From Leifsonia sp052114085 (GTDB lineage Bacteria; Actinomycetota; Actinomycetes; Actinomycetales; Microbacteriaceae), in the NCBI RefSeq assembly GCF_052114085.1, contig NZ_JBFREB010000001.1, forward strand, positions 62,001-126,000: 64,000 nucleotides of DNA, given 5' to 3'. Below the pieces are notes generated by a model. That model had not been told where the DNA came from. It did not search any database and was given only the letters and a program-made list of their open reading frames with translations. The position numbers were made by a program, and so were the translations under genes. How positions within the stretch are numbered: position 1 is the first letter of the stretch; each line of letters starts with the position of its first letter. This document shows, piece by piece, positions 24,385 to 33,562 of this stretch.

Positions 24385-25592
24385 GCCGATTCGCGACGGC
24401 GAGCGGTTCCCAGAAGGACGCCGCCGAGCACGGCGACGATCCCGCCGGCCACCAGAGCCTCCTTCACTCCGGCGCCGTCGACCAGCAGCCCGCCCGCGGC
24501 GGCACCCAGCGCGATCGCCAGTTGGAACGCTGCGACGACGAGTCCGCCCGCCGCCTCCATCCGCTCCGGCTCCACGCGGGCCGCCCACGTCTGCACCAGC
24601 GTGGGAACGCCGCCGAAGGCGAAGCCCCACAGCACGACGGCGGCGAATGCCAGAGGAACCTGATCGGGCAGCAGGGCGAACACTGTCACCGCGGCCCCGA
24701 GTACTGCGGGCATCACGACCAGCGCCGTTCGCAGGCGGCGGTCTGCGACCACGCCGGCCACGATGTTGCCGGCGAAGCCTCCGATGCCGTACGCCGCCAG
24801 GAGGACAGCCAGCCCTCCGGCGGTCAGCCCCGGGATGTCCGCCGCTCCGAGGCGAATGTAGGTGAACCCGGCGAAGTGACCACCCGCGAGCAGGGCGATC
24901 CCGAGCAGGCCCACGATCATCACCGGCGAGCGGAGGGCCGCCAGAAGAGTGCGGACGCCGGATCCCTCGGCGGGCGCGACCTTCGGAAGGAGCAGGATCT
25001 GCGCCACAGCCGCGGCGACGGACATCGCGGCGACGAGCACGAAAACGGCACGCCACCCCCACACCGCTCCGAGGAAGGCGCCCAGCGGCACGGCGACCAC
25101 GGTCGCGAGAGACACTCCGGTGTTGACGATCATCATGGCTCGGCCGAGGTGCTCGGCCGGAACCAGCTGGGCGGCCACCGCCACAGCCATCGACCAGAAC
25201 CCGGAGATCGCGATCCCGAGCAGCACCCGCGCGACCAGCAGCAGCCAGAACTGCGGCGCGATGGCGACGAGCAGGTTGGAAACGGCGGCGAGCACGGCCA
25301 GCGCGACCAGCAGGATGCGCCGGTCGAGGCGTGGGAACAGGGGACCGATCGCCGGTCCCGCGATCACGCCGATGAGTGCCGTCGCCGTGACCGCCTGTCC
25401 CGCCGTCCCCTCGCTCACGTGCAGGCCGGAGGCGATCGGGGACAGCAGGCTGGCGGGCAGGAACTCGCTCGTCACGAGGGCGAACACGCCCACCATCAGA
25501 GCGACTACTCCGCCCCACGATGCGCGTCGCGCGATTCCGGAGGTCGCCGGTACGGAGGCGGTATCGGATGACGGGAAGGTGTCGAGACTCAT
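24381..25592 (-). CDS. MFS transporter, DHA1/AraJ type
   Basis: The protein is 403 aa with twelve predicted membrane helices. Motif A is recognisable after helix 2 (GPLFPRLDRRILL) and motif-C-like VNTGVSLATVVAVPLGAFLG in helix 5. DHA1 members export drugs, sugars or arabinose-like compounds. The start ATG at 25592 opens MSLDTFPSSDT; a longer open frame upstream overlaps the shared leader and is not favoured. Confidence 0.92.
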   Translation of the reverse strand: MSLDTFPSSDTASVPATSGIARRASWGGVVALMVGVFALVTSEFLPASLLSPIASGLHVSEGTAGQAVTATALIGVIAGPAIGPLFPRLDRRILLVALAVLAAVSNLLVAIAPQFWLLLVARVLLGIAISGFWSMAVAVAAQLVPAEHLGRAMMIVNTGVSLATVVAVPLGAFLGAVWGWRAVFVLVAAMSVAAAVAQILLLPKVAPAEGSGVRTLLAALRSPVMIVGLLGIALLAGGHFAGFTYIRLGAADIPGLTAGGLAVLLAAYGIGGFAGNIVAGVVADRRLRTALVVMPAVLGAAVTVFALLPDQVPLAFAAVVLWGFAFGGVPTLVQTWAARVEPERMEAAGGLVVAAFQLAIALGAAAGGLLVDGAGVKEALVAGGIVAVLGGVLLGTARRRESA

Positions 25593-25684
25593 GATTCCAG
25601 CCTGCTCGTCGGCGCCTCGCGTCGCCCGACCGATCGTCCGCCGCAGCTGATCGCGCGTCCGGAATTCCGACCGGCGTGCAACGG

Positions 25685-25736
25685 GTTGACGCAACACGCC
25701 GTGACCGCCGGACGGCGGACGGCGTGTTGCGTCAAC
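25685..25736. repeat. Long perfect hairpin repeat, copy 1
   Basis: Perfect 18-nt arms (25685-25702 and 25719-25736) enclose a 16-nt loop that itself pairs CCGCC with GGCGG. The arms contain CGCAACACGCCGT, also found in the hairpin at 59663-59719. It sits 8 bp after the GH1 gene's stop and upstream of the MFS gene. It may act as a terminator or an extragenic palindromic repeat. Confidence 0.85.
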
Positions 25737-25743
25737 TGGACGG

Positions 25744-27129
25744 TCAGACCCGGGAGGCGGGGACCGCGTCCTGGAGGAACGCCCTCACCCAGTGCGCGCT
25801 GCGTTTCGGCGTGCGCTTCTGCGTCTCGTAGTCGACGTGGACGATGCCGAAGCGGCGGGAGTAGCCCCACGCCCATTCCCAGTTGTCCATGAGCGACCAG
25901 ATGAAGTATCCCTGCAGCGGAAGTCCCTCAGCCACGGCATCCCGGGCCGCCTCGAAGTGCGCCTCCAGGTATTCGGCGCGCTGTGGGTCGTCGATCTCGC
26001 CGTCCGCGTCGACGCGGTCGGGGTAGGCGGCACCATTCTCGGTGATGTAGAGCGGGAGCCCCGGAGCCAGCTCGTTGGCCTGGCGGATCACGTCGACCAT
26101 CCCGTCGGGGTGGATCTCCCAGCCCATCTGGGTGACCGGTGCGCCCGTTTTCACGAAACGCACGTGCTCGCTGCCCGGGTACGCGCTCGCCGGAGCGCCG
26201 GCAACGGGCGACGAGCCCGACGTCACCGTGTGACGGCTGTAGTAGTTGATGCCCAGGAAGTCGATCGGTGCGGAGATGCGGCGCAGGTCGTCATCGGTCG
26301 CGTTCTCGCCGAACCACTCGGTCTCGCCCAGGTCGTCCAGCACGTCGGCCGGGTAGGAGCCCTTCAGCACCGGATCCAGGAACAAGCGGTTGCTGAGGCC
26401 GTCGATCCGGCGGGCGGCGTCCGCATCCGCCTCCGAGTCGCCGGCGGGACGGACCGAGTACAGGTTGAGCGTCGTTCCGACGCGCGCCGACGGAAGGGTC
26501 GCGCGCAGCGCCTCCACCGCGTGGCCGTGGCCGAGCAGCAGGTGGTGCGCGGCGTGCGCCGAGCGGGAACCGACGGTCTTGCCGGGCGCGTGGTGGCCGC
26601 TGCCGTAGCCGAGGAACGCTGAGCACCACGGCTCGTTCAGCGTGATCCAGTCGTTGACGACGTCGCCGAGTTCCTCCGCCACGATGGCGGCGTAGTCGGC
26701 GAACCGACGGGCGGTGTCGCGGTCGAGCCAGCCGCCGCGGTCCTCCAGCGCCTGGGGCAGGTCCCAGTGGTACAGGGTCGCCCACGGGGTCACGCCACGC
26801 TCGAGCAGCGACTCCGCCAGGCGGCGGTAGAAGTCGAGGCCGGCGCGGTTGGGCGCGCCGGTGCCATCGGCCTGGATGCGCGGCCACGCGATCGAGAACC
26901 GGTACGCGTCGAAGCCGAGGTCCGACATCAGTGCGACGTCCTCCGGCCAGCGGTGGTAGTGGTCATCGGCGACGTCGCCGGTGCTGCCGTCGGCGATCGC
27001 GCCGGGAACGCGCGCGAAGGCATCCCAGATGCTCTCGCCACGGCCGTCTTCACGGGTCGCACCTTCGATCTGGTAGGAGGCGGTCGCGGTTCCGACGATG
27101 AAGCCGTCGGGAAGGTCGCTTCTCTGCAT
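25744..27129 (-). CDS. GH1 beta-glucosidase
   Basis: The protein is 461 aa, standard for family GH1. The acid/base glutamate is in TLNEPWCSAF and the nucleophile in LYITENGAAY. It has the N-terminal FIVGTATASYQIEGA and the C-terminal IWSLMDNWEWAWGYSRRFG signature. It hydrolyses beta-glucosides in the cytosol, as there is no signal peptide. ATG with AAGGAG 8 nt upstream, 2 nt after the tautomerase stop. It is the last gene of the leftward catabolic operon. Confidence 0.95.
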   Translation of the reverse strand: MQRSDLPDGFIVGTATASYQIEGATREDGRGESIWDAFARVPGAIADGSTGDVADDHYHRWPEDVALMSDLGFDAYRFSIAWPRIQADGTGAPNRAGLDFYRRLAESLLERGVTPWATLYHWDLPQALEDRGGWLDRDTARRFADYAAIVAEELGDVVNDWITLNEPWCSAFLGYGSGHHAPGKTVGSRSAHAAHHLLLGHGHAVEALRATLPSARVGTTLNLYSVRPAGDSEADADAARRIDGLSNRLFLDPVLKGSYPADVLDDLGETEWFGENATDDDLRRISAPIDFLGINYYSRHTVTSGSSPVAGAPASAYPGSEHVRFVKTGAPVTQMGWEIHPDGMVDVIRQANELAPGLPLYITENGAAYPDRVDADGEIDDPQRAEYLEAHFEAARDAVAEGLPLQGYFIWSLMDNWEWAWGYSRRFGIVHVDYETQKRTPKRSAHWVRAFLQDAVPASRV

Positions 27130-27131
27130 GG

Positions 27132-27494
27132 TCACTGCTCCTTGGACGGGGCGAGCCAGTCGCCGTCGCCGTTCTCGTAGAGGGAGATGAGGATGTTGTC
27201 GCGCTTGATGCCGAGCGCGCCGAGCCGCTCGACGATGAGCTCGGCGCCGCGCTGCTTCACTTCGGGAGAGTACCCGTTGTACGCCAGGATGCTGATGAAG
27301 ACGATGTCGGTGCGGTCCGCTTCCGGGAAGGTCCGGCTGTAGAACAGGTCGCCCTGCTCGTGCAGCTGGAAGATCTGGAACAGGTCGTCGGCCGGCATGC
27401 CCCAACCGTCCGCCAGCGCGGAGTTGATGGCCTCGCTCATCTGCGCACGCAGGTCGGCGAGAGGAGTATGCATGTCGATTCGGACGAGTGGCAT
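27132..27494 (-). CDS. Tautomerase-superfamily protein
   Basis: The protein is 120 aa. After Met removal the N-terminus is Pro (MPLVRIDMHTPLADLRAQMS), the catalytic proline of 4-oxalocrotonate tautomerase/MIF relatives. It is larger than 4-OT (62 aa) and close to the MIF-like or tautomerase_2 class (SEAINSALADGWGMPADDLF). It may isomerise an enol intermediate of ring cleavage. Between the aldo/keto reductase and the beta-glucosidase in one operon. Confidence 0.85.
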   Translation of the reverse strand: MPLVRIDMHTPLADLRAQMSEAINSALADGWGMPADDLFQIFQLHEQGDLFYSRTFPEADRTDIVFISILAYNGYSPEVKQRGAELIVERLGALGIKRDNILISLYENGDGDWLAPSKEQ

Positions 27495-27528
27495 GGGTGC
27501 CTCGGCTTTCAGGAATTGTTGTCGGTGG

Positions 27529-28482
27529 TCAGTGGTCGGCGTCGAGCCAGTTCGTGGGGGCGGGGACGAGTGACTCCAGTTCGTCCCAGAACTCCTGCGG
27601 CCGGTCGAGCGCCGCGGCGTCCAGGGTCTGCGGGATGCGCCCCGGCTTGCTGATCCCGACGATCGTGCTCGCGAACCGTTCATCGCGGGTCGAGAAGCGC
27701 AGCGCGGCGGCGGCCAGGGTGGTGTCCCACCGGCGGCACACGTCCCGCATCCGGGTGATCGCCTCCAGCGTCTCCTGGCTCGCCGGCCGGTAGCCGTAGT
27801 CGGTCTTGCGCCCGGACTCGTCGGCGAGGATGCCGCCGCCCAGAACGGCCGCGTTGACGACGCCGACCCCGAGGTCGGCCGCGCGGTCGAGCAGCGCGCC
27901 CGCGCTGCGGTCCACCAGGGTCCACCGGTTGTGTACCAGGAGGACCTCGAAGACACCGAGGTCCAGGTAGCGCCGCATCACCCGGACGTCACCGCCGGCG
28001 AGGCCGATGTGGCCAACCTCGCCGCGCTCCTTCGCCTGGAGCAGCGCTTCCACCGCACCATCGGGGCCGGTCATCGCGTCGAAGTCGCGGAACTCCGGGT
28101 CGTGGAGGTGCACGAGCGGCAGGGGACGGATCCCGAGCCGCTCGGCGCTCTCGGCGAGCGAGCGGCGCACGCGCTCGCCGCTGTAGTCGCCGTCGCGCTG
28201 GTCGGTCTTGGTGATGACGGTGACGTCGTCGGGCAGGCCGCCGAACGCGGCGATCGCCCGGCCGATGCGCTCCTCGCTGCGGCCGTCGGAGTACCCGTTC
28301 GAGGTGTCGATGGTGCGGATGCCGCTGCGGAGCACATCCTGCACCAGCTCGATGGCGTCGGCCTCGGCGACCTCATGCCCGAAGTTCTCCGGCATACTGC
28401 CGAGGGGTGCACCGCCGAGGGTCACCCGGCTGACGGCGATACCCGTCCCGCCGAGCGGCCGGAGCGGCGTGGTCGCGGTCAT
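27529..28482 (-). CDS. Aldo/keto reductase
   Basis: The protein is 317 aa. The TIM-barrel AKR features are GGTGIAVSRVTLGGAPLG, the catalytic pattern DTSNGYSDGRSEERIG, ITKTDQR, and VHLHDPEF for the His. It reduces or oxidises sugar or aromatic carbonyls with NADPH. The D-threo-aldose 1-dehydrogenase/L-fucose dehydrogenase subgroup is a possible match. It overlaps the VOC gene by 4 nt (ATGA). Confidence 0.92.
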   Translation of the reverse strand: MTATTPLRPLGGTGIAVSRVTLGGAPLGSMPENFGHEVAEADAIELVQDVLRSGIRTIDTSNGYSDGRSEERIGRAIAAFGGLPDDVTVITKTDQRDGDYSGERVRRSLAESAERLGIRPLPLVHLHDPEFRDFDAMTGPDGAVEALLQAKERGEVGHIGLAGGDVRVMRRYLDLGVFEVLLVHNRWTLVDRSAGALLDRAADLGVGVVNAAVLGGGILADESGRKTDYGYRPASQETLEAITRMRDVCRRWDTTLAAAALRFSTRDERFASTIVGISKPGRIPQTLDAAALDRPQEFWDELESLVPAPTNWLDADH

Positions 28483-29258
28483 GCGTCCGCGAGCACGTAC
28501 AGCAGCCCGTCGGGTCCGCTGTAGACCTCGCGCCCTGCGACGGCGCCGACCTTCTCGCCCGGAGCCGATGCGGTTTCACCGTGTCCGCCGAAGCCGACGG
28601 CGACGAAGCCGGGCGCGTCGAGCTGTGGAGCGCGCTGCGCCTTCTCCGCACGCTCGTAGGTGAAGATCTCGAGCGAGCTGTCGCCGTGACGGAGGAAGTT
28701 GATCTCGAAGCCGCGGTTGTCGCTCGGCTGGTGGATGCCCGACATCAGGTCGTAGCCGAGCTTCGCGTAGTGCTCCTTGGTCGTGTCCAGGTCGTCGACT
28801 GTCTCGGCGACGTGATCGAAGCGCGGGCGCTCCGGGTCGCCGAGGCCCCAGTCCTGCTCGACCGCGTCGCGGTCGTAGACCTCGTGATACTGCAGCGGGC
28901 CCTCCACGAGTTCGAGGAGAGTGCCGTCCGGGTCGTAGAAGAAGGTGATGCGGACATCCCCTTCGGCGTGGATGGGCTCGAGGTGGAACGGGACGCCGGC
29001 GTCGTGCAGAGCGGCGACGCGGGCATCGAGGTCGGAGACCTTGAAGCCGACGTGGCGGAACCCGCGCTGCAGGTCGTCGCCGACCCAGGTGGATTCGGCG
29101 GGCGCGTCGACGCGCGTCAGCAGCAGCCGGGCGGTGACGAGGTCGAGCTCGGCGGCGTCGGCGTCGGATGAGATGACGACGGCGTCGAAATGACGGCGGT
29201 AGAAATCGACAGAACGTTCGATGTCGCTCACGTTGAGGAGCACGGATTCAATGGCCAA
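28479..29258 (-). CDS. Two-domain VOC (glyoxalase/extradiol dioxygenase-like) protein
   Basis: The protein is 259 aa with two VOC beta-alpha-beta-beta-beta modules (about 3-125 and 140-255). Possible metal ligands are His in GFRHVGFKV and Glu in TLLELVEG, and the His/Glu pair in FDHVAETV and SSLEIFTYER. The double module and length match extradiol ring-cleavage dioxygenases and glyoxalase-like enzymes. It is the first gene of the leftward operon, divergent from a sugar ABC transporter. Ring-cleavage activity is an inference. Confidence 0.88.
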   Translation of the reverse strand: MAIESVLLNVSDIERSVDFYRRHFDAVVISSDADAAELDLVTARLLLTRVDAPAESTWVGDDLQRGFRHVGFKVSDLDARVAALHDAGVPFHLEPIHAEGDVRITFFYDPDGTLLELVEGPLQYHEVYDRDAVEQDWGLGDPERPRFDHVAETVDDLDTTKEHYAKLGYDLMSGIHQPSDNRGFEINFLRHGDSSLEIFTYERAEKAQRAPQLDAPGFVAVGFGGHGETASAPGEKVGAVAGREVYSGPDGLLYVLADA

Positions 29259-29317
29259 CGGGGGGTCCTTTCTACGCTGAAGTGGCGCCCAGCAGCCGGG
29301 CGAGGGCCACAGTAACC

Positions 29318-29356
29318 AACTATCTCAACGTATGCAACTAAGCGCATCCGCAGTTA
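29318..29356. promoter_or_regulatory. Possible ROK/LacI operator region
   Basis: AACTA occurs at 29318 and 29336 (18 bp apart), and CTAAGCG/CGCAGTTAG forms an imperfect inverted repeat around 29337-29356. TTAG/CTAA half-sites suit ROK repressors. This is a weak call from position and half-sites alone. Confidence 0.35.
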
Positions 29357-29421
29357 GAAAGCGGGAGTAGACGCAACACTACAGCCCGATGCGCCAGTTT
29401 GTGACAAAAAGGTTCGAACTA

Positions 29422-29451
29422 TTGCATCCGACGGAAGAGCGTGTGTAGGCT
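29422..29451 (+). promoter_or_regulatory. Promoter candidate for the sugar ABC operon
   Basis: TTGCAT (29422-29427), an 18-bp spacer and TAGGCT (29446-29451) form an actinobacterial-style promoter. The start would lie near 29458, about 53 bp before the binding-protein ATG. Confidence 0.5.
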
Positions 29452-29510
29452 CACCCCGAACGTGCGCCGCCATGCACGACGAACAGCACACAACGAGGTG
29501 GAGGATTCAC

Positions 29511-30887
29511 ATGATTCGTACGCGGTTCCTATCCGCGGCAGCGGTGGCTGCGGCCGCCGCGCTGGCGATCACAGGCTGCACCGGCTCGTCCGGCGACCAG
29601 AGCTCGGACGTCAAGCCGGCCAAATCCGGGAGCGTCACCTGGTGGGGCTACACCCCCGACACCCCGGTGGCCCAGAAGTACATCGCCGAGTTCAACAAGG
29701 ACTACCCGGACATCACGGTCACGTACAAGAACTTCGAGAACGTCGACTACCGCAACACGATCACGCCGGCCCTCGATTCCGGCAAGGGACCCGACGTGTT
29801 CGACCTGTCGCCCGCCGGCGGCTCGCCCGACACCTGGGGGCCCTACGCCCTCGACCTCACTTCCCTCGCCAAGGACACCCTCGGTGACGGCTGGAAGGAC
29901 AAGATCGGCGGCGACTACGTCAAGCAGCTGACCAGCTCCGACGGCCGCTTCGTCTCGCTCCCGCTCGGCGGAATGTCGGCCGGTTTCCTCTGGTACAACA
30001 AGGACATCCTCGACAAGGCCGGCGCGAAGATGCCGACCGATTACGCGTCGTGGGTGGACACCTGCAAGAAGGTCACCGCGATCGGCAAGACCTGCTTCAC
30101 CATGGGTGCCGGTGGCAAGGACACCTTCCCGACCGAGATGTACCACTCGATCGCCAACACCGTGGACCCCGGCTTCTTCATCAAGGCCGCGACCGGCAAG
30201 GCGAAGTGGAACGACGAGCAGGGCCAGAAGGTGCTCGAGATCATCAAGAAGATGAAGGACGACGGCATCATCGCCAAGAACGCCCTCGACGGCCCCCAGT
30301 ACCCGCTCGCGAACAACGAGTTCATGAAGGGCGACGCGGCCATGGTCCAGATGGGCTTCTGGTACACGCAGTACGCGGGCGCCGAGTCCTGCAAGACCTC
30401 GATGGAGGCCGCAGGCGTCACCAACCCGACGTGCTTCGTCCAGCTGCCCGCGCAGTTCCCGGACGTCGCCGGCAAGGGCAACAAGAGCACGTTCTTCGGT
30501 GAGGCCGACTACGGTCTGGCGATCAACTCCGGCTCGAAGAACATCGGCCCGGCGAAGACCTTCGTGGCGTGGATGACGATGAAGAAGACCGGCCAGCAGA
30601 ACGTCGCCAACGCACTCGACCTGCTGCCCGCTCTCAAGGGCACCACGCCCGACTGGTCGAACATCACGTTGGTGAACGACTCCGTGCAGCGTCCCGCCAT
30701 CGAGACCCTGATCAAGGACAGCGGTGACACCACCGAGTCGCGCCAGTGGCAGACCACGGAGAAGTCGCTCGACGCGATCGTGGTCGCCATCCAGCAGGTG
30801 CTCGACCCCTCGGTGAACAAGTCGATCAAGGACATCGCCGACGACCAGCAGGCGGCATCCGTCGCCAGCAAGGTCGGCACGAAGTAA
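29511..30887 (+). CDS. Sugar ABC transporter substrate-binding lipoprotein
   Basis: The protein is 458 aa (CUT1 family, SBP family 1). The ATG at 29511 has GAGGTGGAGGA upstream. The lipobox is LAITGC. The mature protein begins GSVTWWGYTPDTPVAQKYIAEF and has the signature NKDYPDITVTYKNFENVDYR. The Trp-rich opening is typical of oligosaccharide binders. It leads an operon with two permeases and diverges from a GH1 beta-glucosidase operon, so the ligand is probably a beta-glucoside. No ATPase gene is present, so a shared MsiK-type ATPase is likely. Confidence 0.93.
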   Translation: MIRTRFLSAAAVAAAAALAITGCTGSSGDQSSDVKPAKSGSVTWWGYTPDTPVAQKYIAEFNKDYPDITVTYKNFENVDYRNTITPALDSGKGPDVFDLSPAGGSPDTWGPYALDLTSLAKDTLGDGWKDKIGGDYVKQLTSSDGRFVSLPLGGMSAGFLWYNKDILDKAGAKMPTDYASWVDTCKKVTAIGKTCFTMGAGGKDTFPTEMYHSIANTVDPGFFIKAATGKAKWNDEQGQKVLEIIKKMKDDGIIAKNALDGPQYPLANNEFMKGDAAMVQMGFWYTQYAGAESCKTSMEAAGVTNPTCFVQLPAQFPDVAGKGNKSTFFGEADYGLAINSGSKNIGPAKTFVAWMTMKKTGQQNVANALDLLPALKGTTPDWSNITLVNDSVQRPAIETLIKDSGDTTESRQWQTTEKSLDAIVVAIQQVLDPSVNKSIKDIADDQQAASVASKVGTK

Positions 30888-30921
30888 CAACCCAACGCGA
30901 TAAGAACGGATCGACGCACTC

Positions 30922-31902
30922 ATGACCGTCACGGATCTTGAGACCGGATCCGACCGACTCGCACCGGTGGTGCGGGGAGGCGGGCGCCCCAAGCGGCGCG
31001 CCCGCCTCCTCCCCGGGGGCTTCCGCTGGATCCTCCCCGCGTTCGCCATCTCGGTCGGCCTGATCTACTACAGCATCATCTACTCGGGGTACCTGTCGTT
31101 CTTCTCCTGGCCGGGCGGCCGGGCGCTGATGACGCCGGTCGGCCTGGGCAACTACATCACCGCACTGAGCGACCCGGTTCTCTGGACCTCGCTCCGCAAC
31201 ACGCTCGTCTACTTCGTCGTCGTCTTCGTCGTCCAGGTGGTCGGCGGGATGCTGTTCGCTGCGGCCATGCATTCGAAGGTGCGGTTCGCCAACGTCTACA
31301 AGGTCCTCGTCGTCATCCCGGTCGTGGTCGCACCGGCCACACTGGCGCCGGCCCAGATCCAGGTCTGGCAGAGCGACGGCACCGTCAACAGCATCCTGGG
31401 CTTCTTCGGCCTGTCGGCACTGCAGCAGCCGTGGATCGGCCAGTCCACCACGTCGCTGCTGGTCGTGACCCTGGTCGGATGCTGGGGCGCGATCGGCTAC
31501 GGCTTCATCCTCCTGTACGCGGGCATGTCGCAGATCGACCCCGAGCTCCTCGAGGCCGGGCGTCTCGACGGCGCGGGCAACCTCCGCGTGCTCTTCTCCA
31601 TCGTTCTCCCGAGCCTGAAGCCGATCATCGTGTCTCTGGCCATCCTGAACTTCATCACGGCACTCAAGCTGTTCGACAACCCGTGGCTGATCACGCAGGG
31701 CGGCCCGGCGCACTCGTCCGAGTTCCTCGGCACCATGATCTACGGAGAGACCGCGAGTACCGACCGGAACCTGGGCTACGCCTCCGCCCTGTCGATCCTG
31801 GTGCTGCTGATCGCGGTCGCGGTGTCCGTCTTCATGCAGTTGAGAGGGCGCGAACGCCTCACCCGCACCAAGCCGCGCCGCAAGGAGGCCGCAGATGTTT
31901 GA
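30922..31902 (+). CDS. Sugar ABC permease, MalF type
   Basis: The protein is 326 aa. After a 25-residue charged N-terminus there are six membrane helices (first near ILPAFAISVGLIYYSIIYS). The EAA loop reads ELLEAGRLDGAGNLRVLFSI, then VLPSLKP. It forms a heterodimer with the next permease, whose start overlaps by 8 nt. Part of the CUT1 importer. Confidence 0.94.
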   Translation: MTVTDLETGSDRLAPVVRGGGRPKRRARLLPGGFRWILPAFAISVGLIYYSIIYSGYLSFFSWPGGRALMTPVGLGNYITALSDPVLWTSLRNTLVYFVVVFVVQVVGGMLFAAAMHSKVRFANVYKVLVVIPVVVAPATLAPAQIQVWQSDGTVNSILGFFGLSALQQPWIGQSTTSLLVVTLVGCWGAIGYGFILLYAGMSQIDPELLEAGRLDGAGNLRVLFSIVLPSLKPIIVSLAILNFITALKLFDNPWLITQGGPAHSSEFLGTMIYGETASTDRNLGYASALSILVLLIAVAVSVFMQLRGRERLTRTKPRRKEAADV

Positions 31903-32683
31903 GACCCGATCGCGCCGCGCGCGCATCCTGCTCCAGCTGATCCTGACCGTCGCAGTGGTTCCGTTCGTGATACCGCTGATCGCGATGCTGCAGACCAGTT
32001 TCGAGGGCCAGGGCTGGGGCAACTACCTCGCGGTGGTGCAGGTGCCCGGCTTCTCGAAGTTCTTCGTGAACACGATCATCATCGCTGTCGCCTCCATCGT
32101 GATCGTCTATGTGGCGACCCTGGCGGCCGCCTTCGGCTTCTCGAAGCTGCGGGTGCGGGGCAAGGAAGTGTACTTCTGGCTCATGATGGCCGCGCTGACG
32201 CTGCCCGAGGTGGTGCTCATCGCTCCGCTCTACACGACGGCGGTCAAGCTGGGACTGCTCGGGACCTATTGGTCGGTGATCCTTCCGATCGCGGCACTGC
32301 AGATCCCATTCACGGTGCTGATCGCCCGCGGGTACGTCGACGGCATCCCGGACGCAATGTTCGAGGCCGCGCGGATCGACGGCGCCAGCACCTGGAGGGT
32401 GTTCTGGTCGATCCTCGTTCCCCTGTCCCGCCCGATCGCCGTTGCACTCATGGTGCTCGTTCTGATCTATGCCTGGAACTCGTACCTGCTGCCCAAGGTG
32501 TTCCTCATCGACGACGGGATGGGAGTGGTCACCCAGCTGCCGGAGTTCTTCCGCCGGCAGTACAACGACGACACTCCGAAAATCCTCGCCGCGTCGGTCA
32601 TCACCGCGATTCCGACGATCATCGCGTACATCGCGTTGCAGCGTCAGTTCGAGCGCGGGATGGCCGCGGGCGCGATCAAGTGA
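31895..32683 (+). CDS. Sugar ABC permease, MalG type
   Basis: The protein is 262 aa with six membrane helices. The EAA loop is AMFEAARIDGASTWRVFWSI, then LVPLSRP, matching MalG/UgpE-type subunits. ATG, overlapping the MalF-type gene. It is the third component of the beta-glucoside-type importer, and the ATPase must be supplied elsewhere in the genome. Confidence 0.94.
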   Translation: MFETRSRRARILLQLILTVAVVPFVIPLIAMLQTSFEGQGWGNYLAVVQVPGFSKFFVNTIIIAVASIVIVYVATLAAAFGFSKLRVRGKEVYFWLMMAALTLPEVVLIAPLYTTAVKLGLLGTYWSVILPIAALQIPFTVLIARGYVDGIPDAMFEAARIDGASTWRVFWSILVPLSRPIAVALMVLVLIYAWNSYLLPKVFLIDDGMGVVTQLPEFFRRQYNDDTPKILAASVITAIPTIIAYIALQRQFERGMAAGAIK

Positions 32684-32725
32684 CGGCTGGAGTCGTGGCG
32701 GCGCCAGTGAATCCGGCAGACTGCC

Positions 32726-32731
32726 TATTCT
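32726..32731 (+). promoter_or_regulatory. Candidate -10 (TATTCT) for the regulator pair
   Basis: TATTCT lies 39 bp upstream of the TTG start of the LacI-effector-like gene. It has no clear -35 partner but suggests that the regulator pair can be transcribed independently of the transporter. Confidence 0.35.
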
Positions 32732-32764
32732 GGGTCCTGCGCAGAAGGAAGGGGGTGTGGTGCG

Positions 32765-33562
32765 TTGACTGATGCTTCCGCCTCGATCGGCGTGGTGATC
32801 CGACACGGGCACGGCCACGATGACACCGTCACCTCCGCGATCGTCCGCGCCATCGCCGGGCCGCTGCTCACCGCCGGGATGCGCTTCATCACGCGCTCGG
32901 TCGACGACGAGGAGTCGGAGCTGAAGACGTACCGCCTCTGGGCTCGCGTGGGAGGCATCGCCGGTGTCATCCTTCTGGGCGCGGCGGAGGCAGACCCCCG
33001 GATCCGCCTGCTCCGCCAGATCGACATGCCGTTCGTCGCCCTCGCGCCGGTCGCGGTCGATGTGGACTACCCGGCGGTGACGGTGGACGCGGCCGCAGCT
33101 TCGCGTGCTCTCGTCTCGTACCTGGACGCGCATCCGGCCCGACGGTGGGTGTACGTCACCAGTCAGCCGGTACCGGAACCCCTCGTCGGCGACGCCGGAA
33201 CCGGGGACCGCACGATCGAGACGGTGCAGACGATCGACGTCGTCGAGGCCGCCGTGCGGGTCGGCGCCGAGAGCTCTGCGGGGAGCCCGACCGCGCTGAT
33301 CTTCGACACCGACCACGACGCCGTCGCGGCGCTGGACGCCCTGCAGGAGCACGGCATCCCCGTGCCGGACGCGGTCGCCCTGATCTGCTGGAGCGACTCG
33401 CTGGTCTGCCAGAGCGCCAGTCGCCCGATCACCGCCATCGACCGGCACGGGCGTGAGATCGGCGCGCTGCTCGGTACCGCCGCGCTCGCGGCCATCCACG
33501 ACGACGACATGCCGGCGGTCGCAGCACCGGAACCGGTCGTCGTCGTCCGGGAGACGACGTGA
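32765..33562 (+). CDS. LacI-type effector domain without DNA-binding domain
   Basis: The protein is 265 aa, from a TTG start with GGAAGGGGG upstream. It begins where a LacI effector domain normally begins (SASIGVVIRHGHGHDDT) and continues as a periplasmic-binding-like fold: GVILLGAAEADPRIRLL, ALICWSDSLVCQSA, ITAIDRHGREIGALL. No helix-turn-helix is encoded here, and none fits in the 81 bp upstream in any frame I read. It overlaps the ROK regulator by 4 nt (GTGA), so the two proteins are made together and may act together. Confidence 0.85.
   Translation: MTDASASIGVVIRHGHGHDDTVTSAIVRAIAGPLLTAGMRFITRSVDDEESELKTYRLWARVGGIAGVILLGAAEADPRIRLLRQIDMPFVALAPVAVDVDYPAVTVDAAAASRALVSYLDAHPARRWVYVTSQPVPEPLVGDAGTGDRTIETVQTIDVVEAAVRVGAESSAGSPTALIFDTDHDAVAALDALQEHGIPVPDAVALICWSDSLVCQSASRPITAIDRHGREIGALLGTAALAAIHDDDMPAVAAPEPVVVVRETT

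Noticed and set aside
32684..32764. A frameshifted HTH for the LacI-like effector protein
   Set aside because: The 81 bp contain no LacI-type helix-turn-helix in the frames I read.
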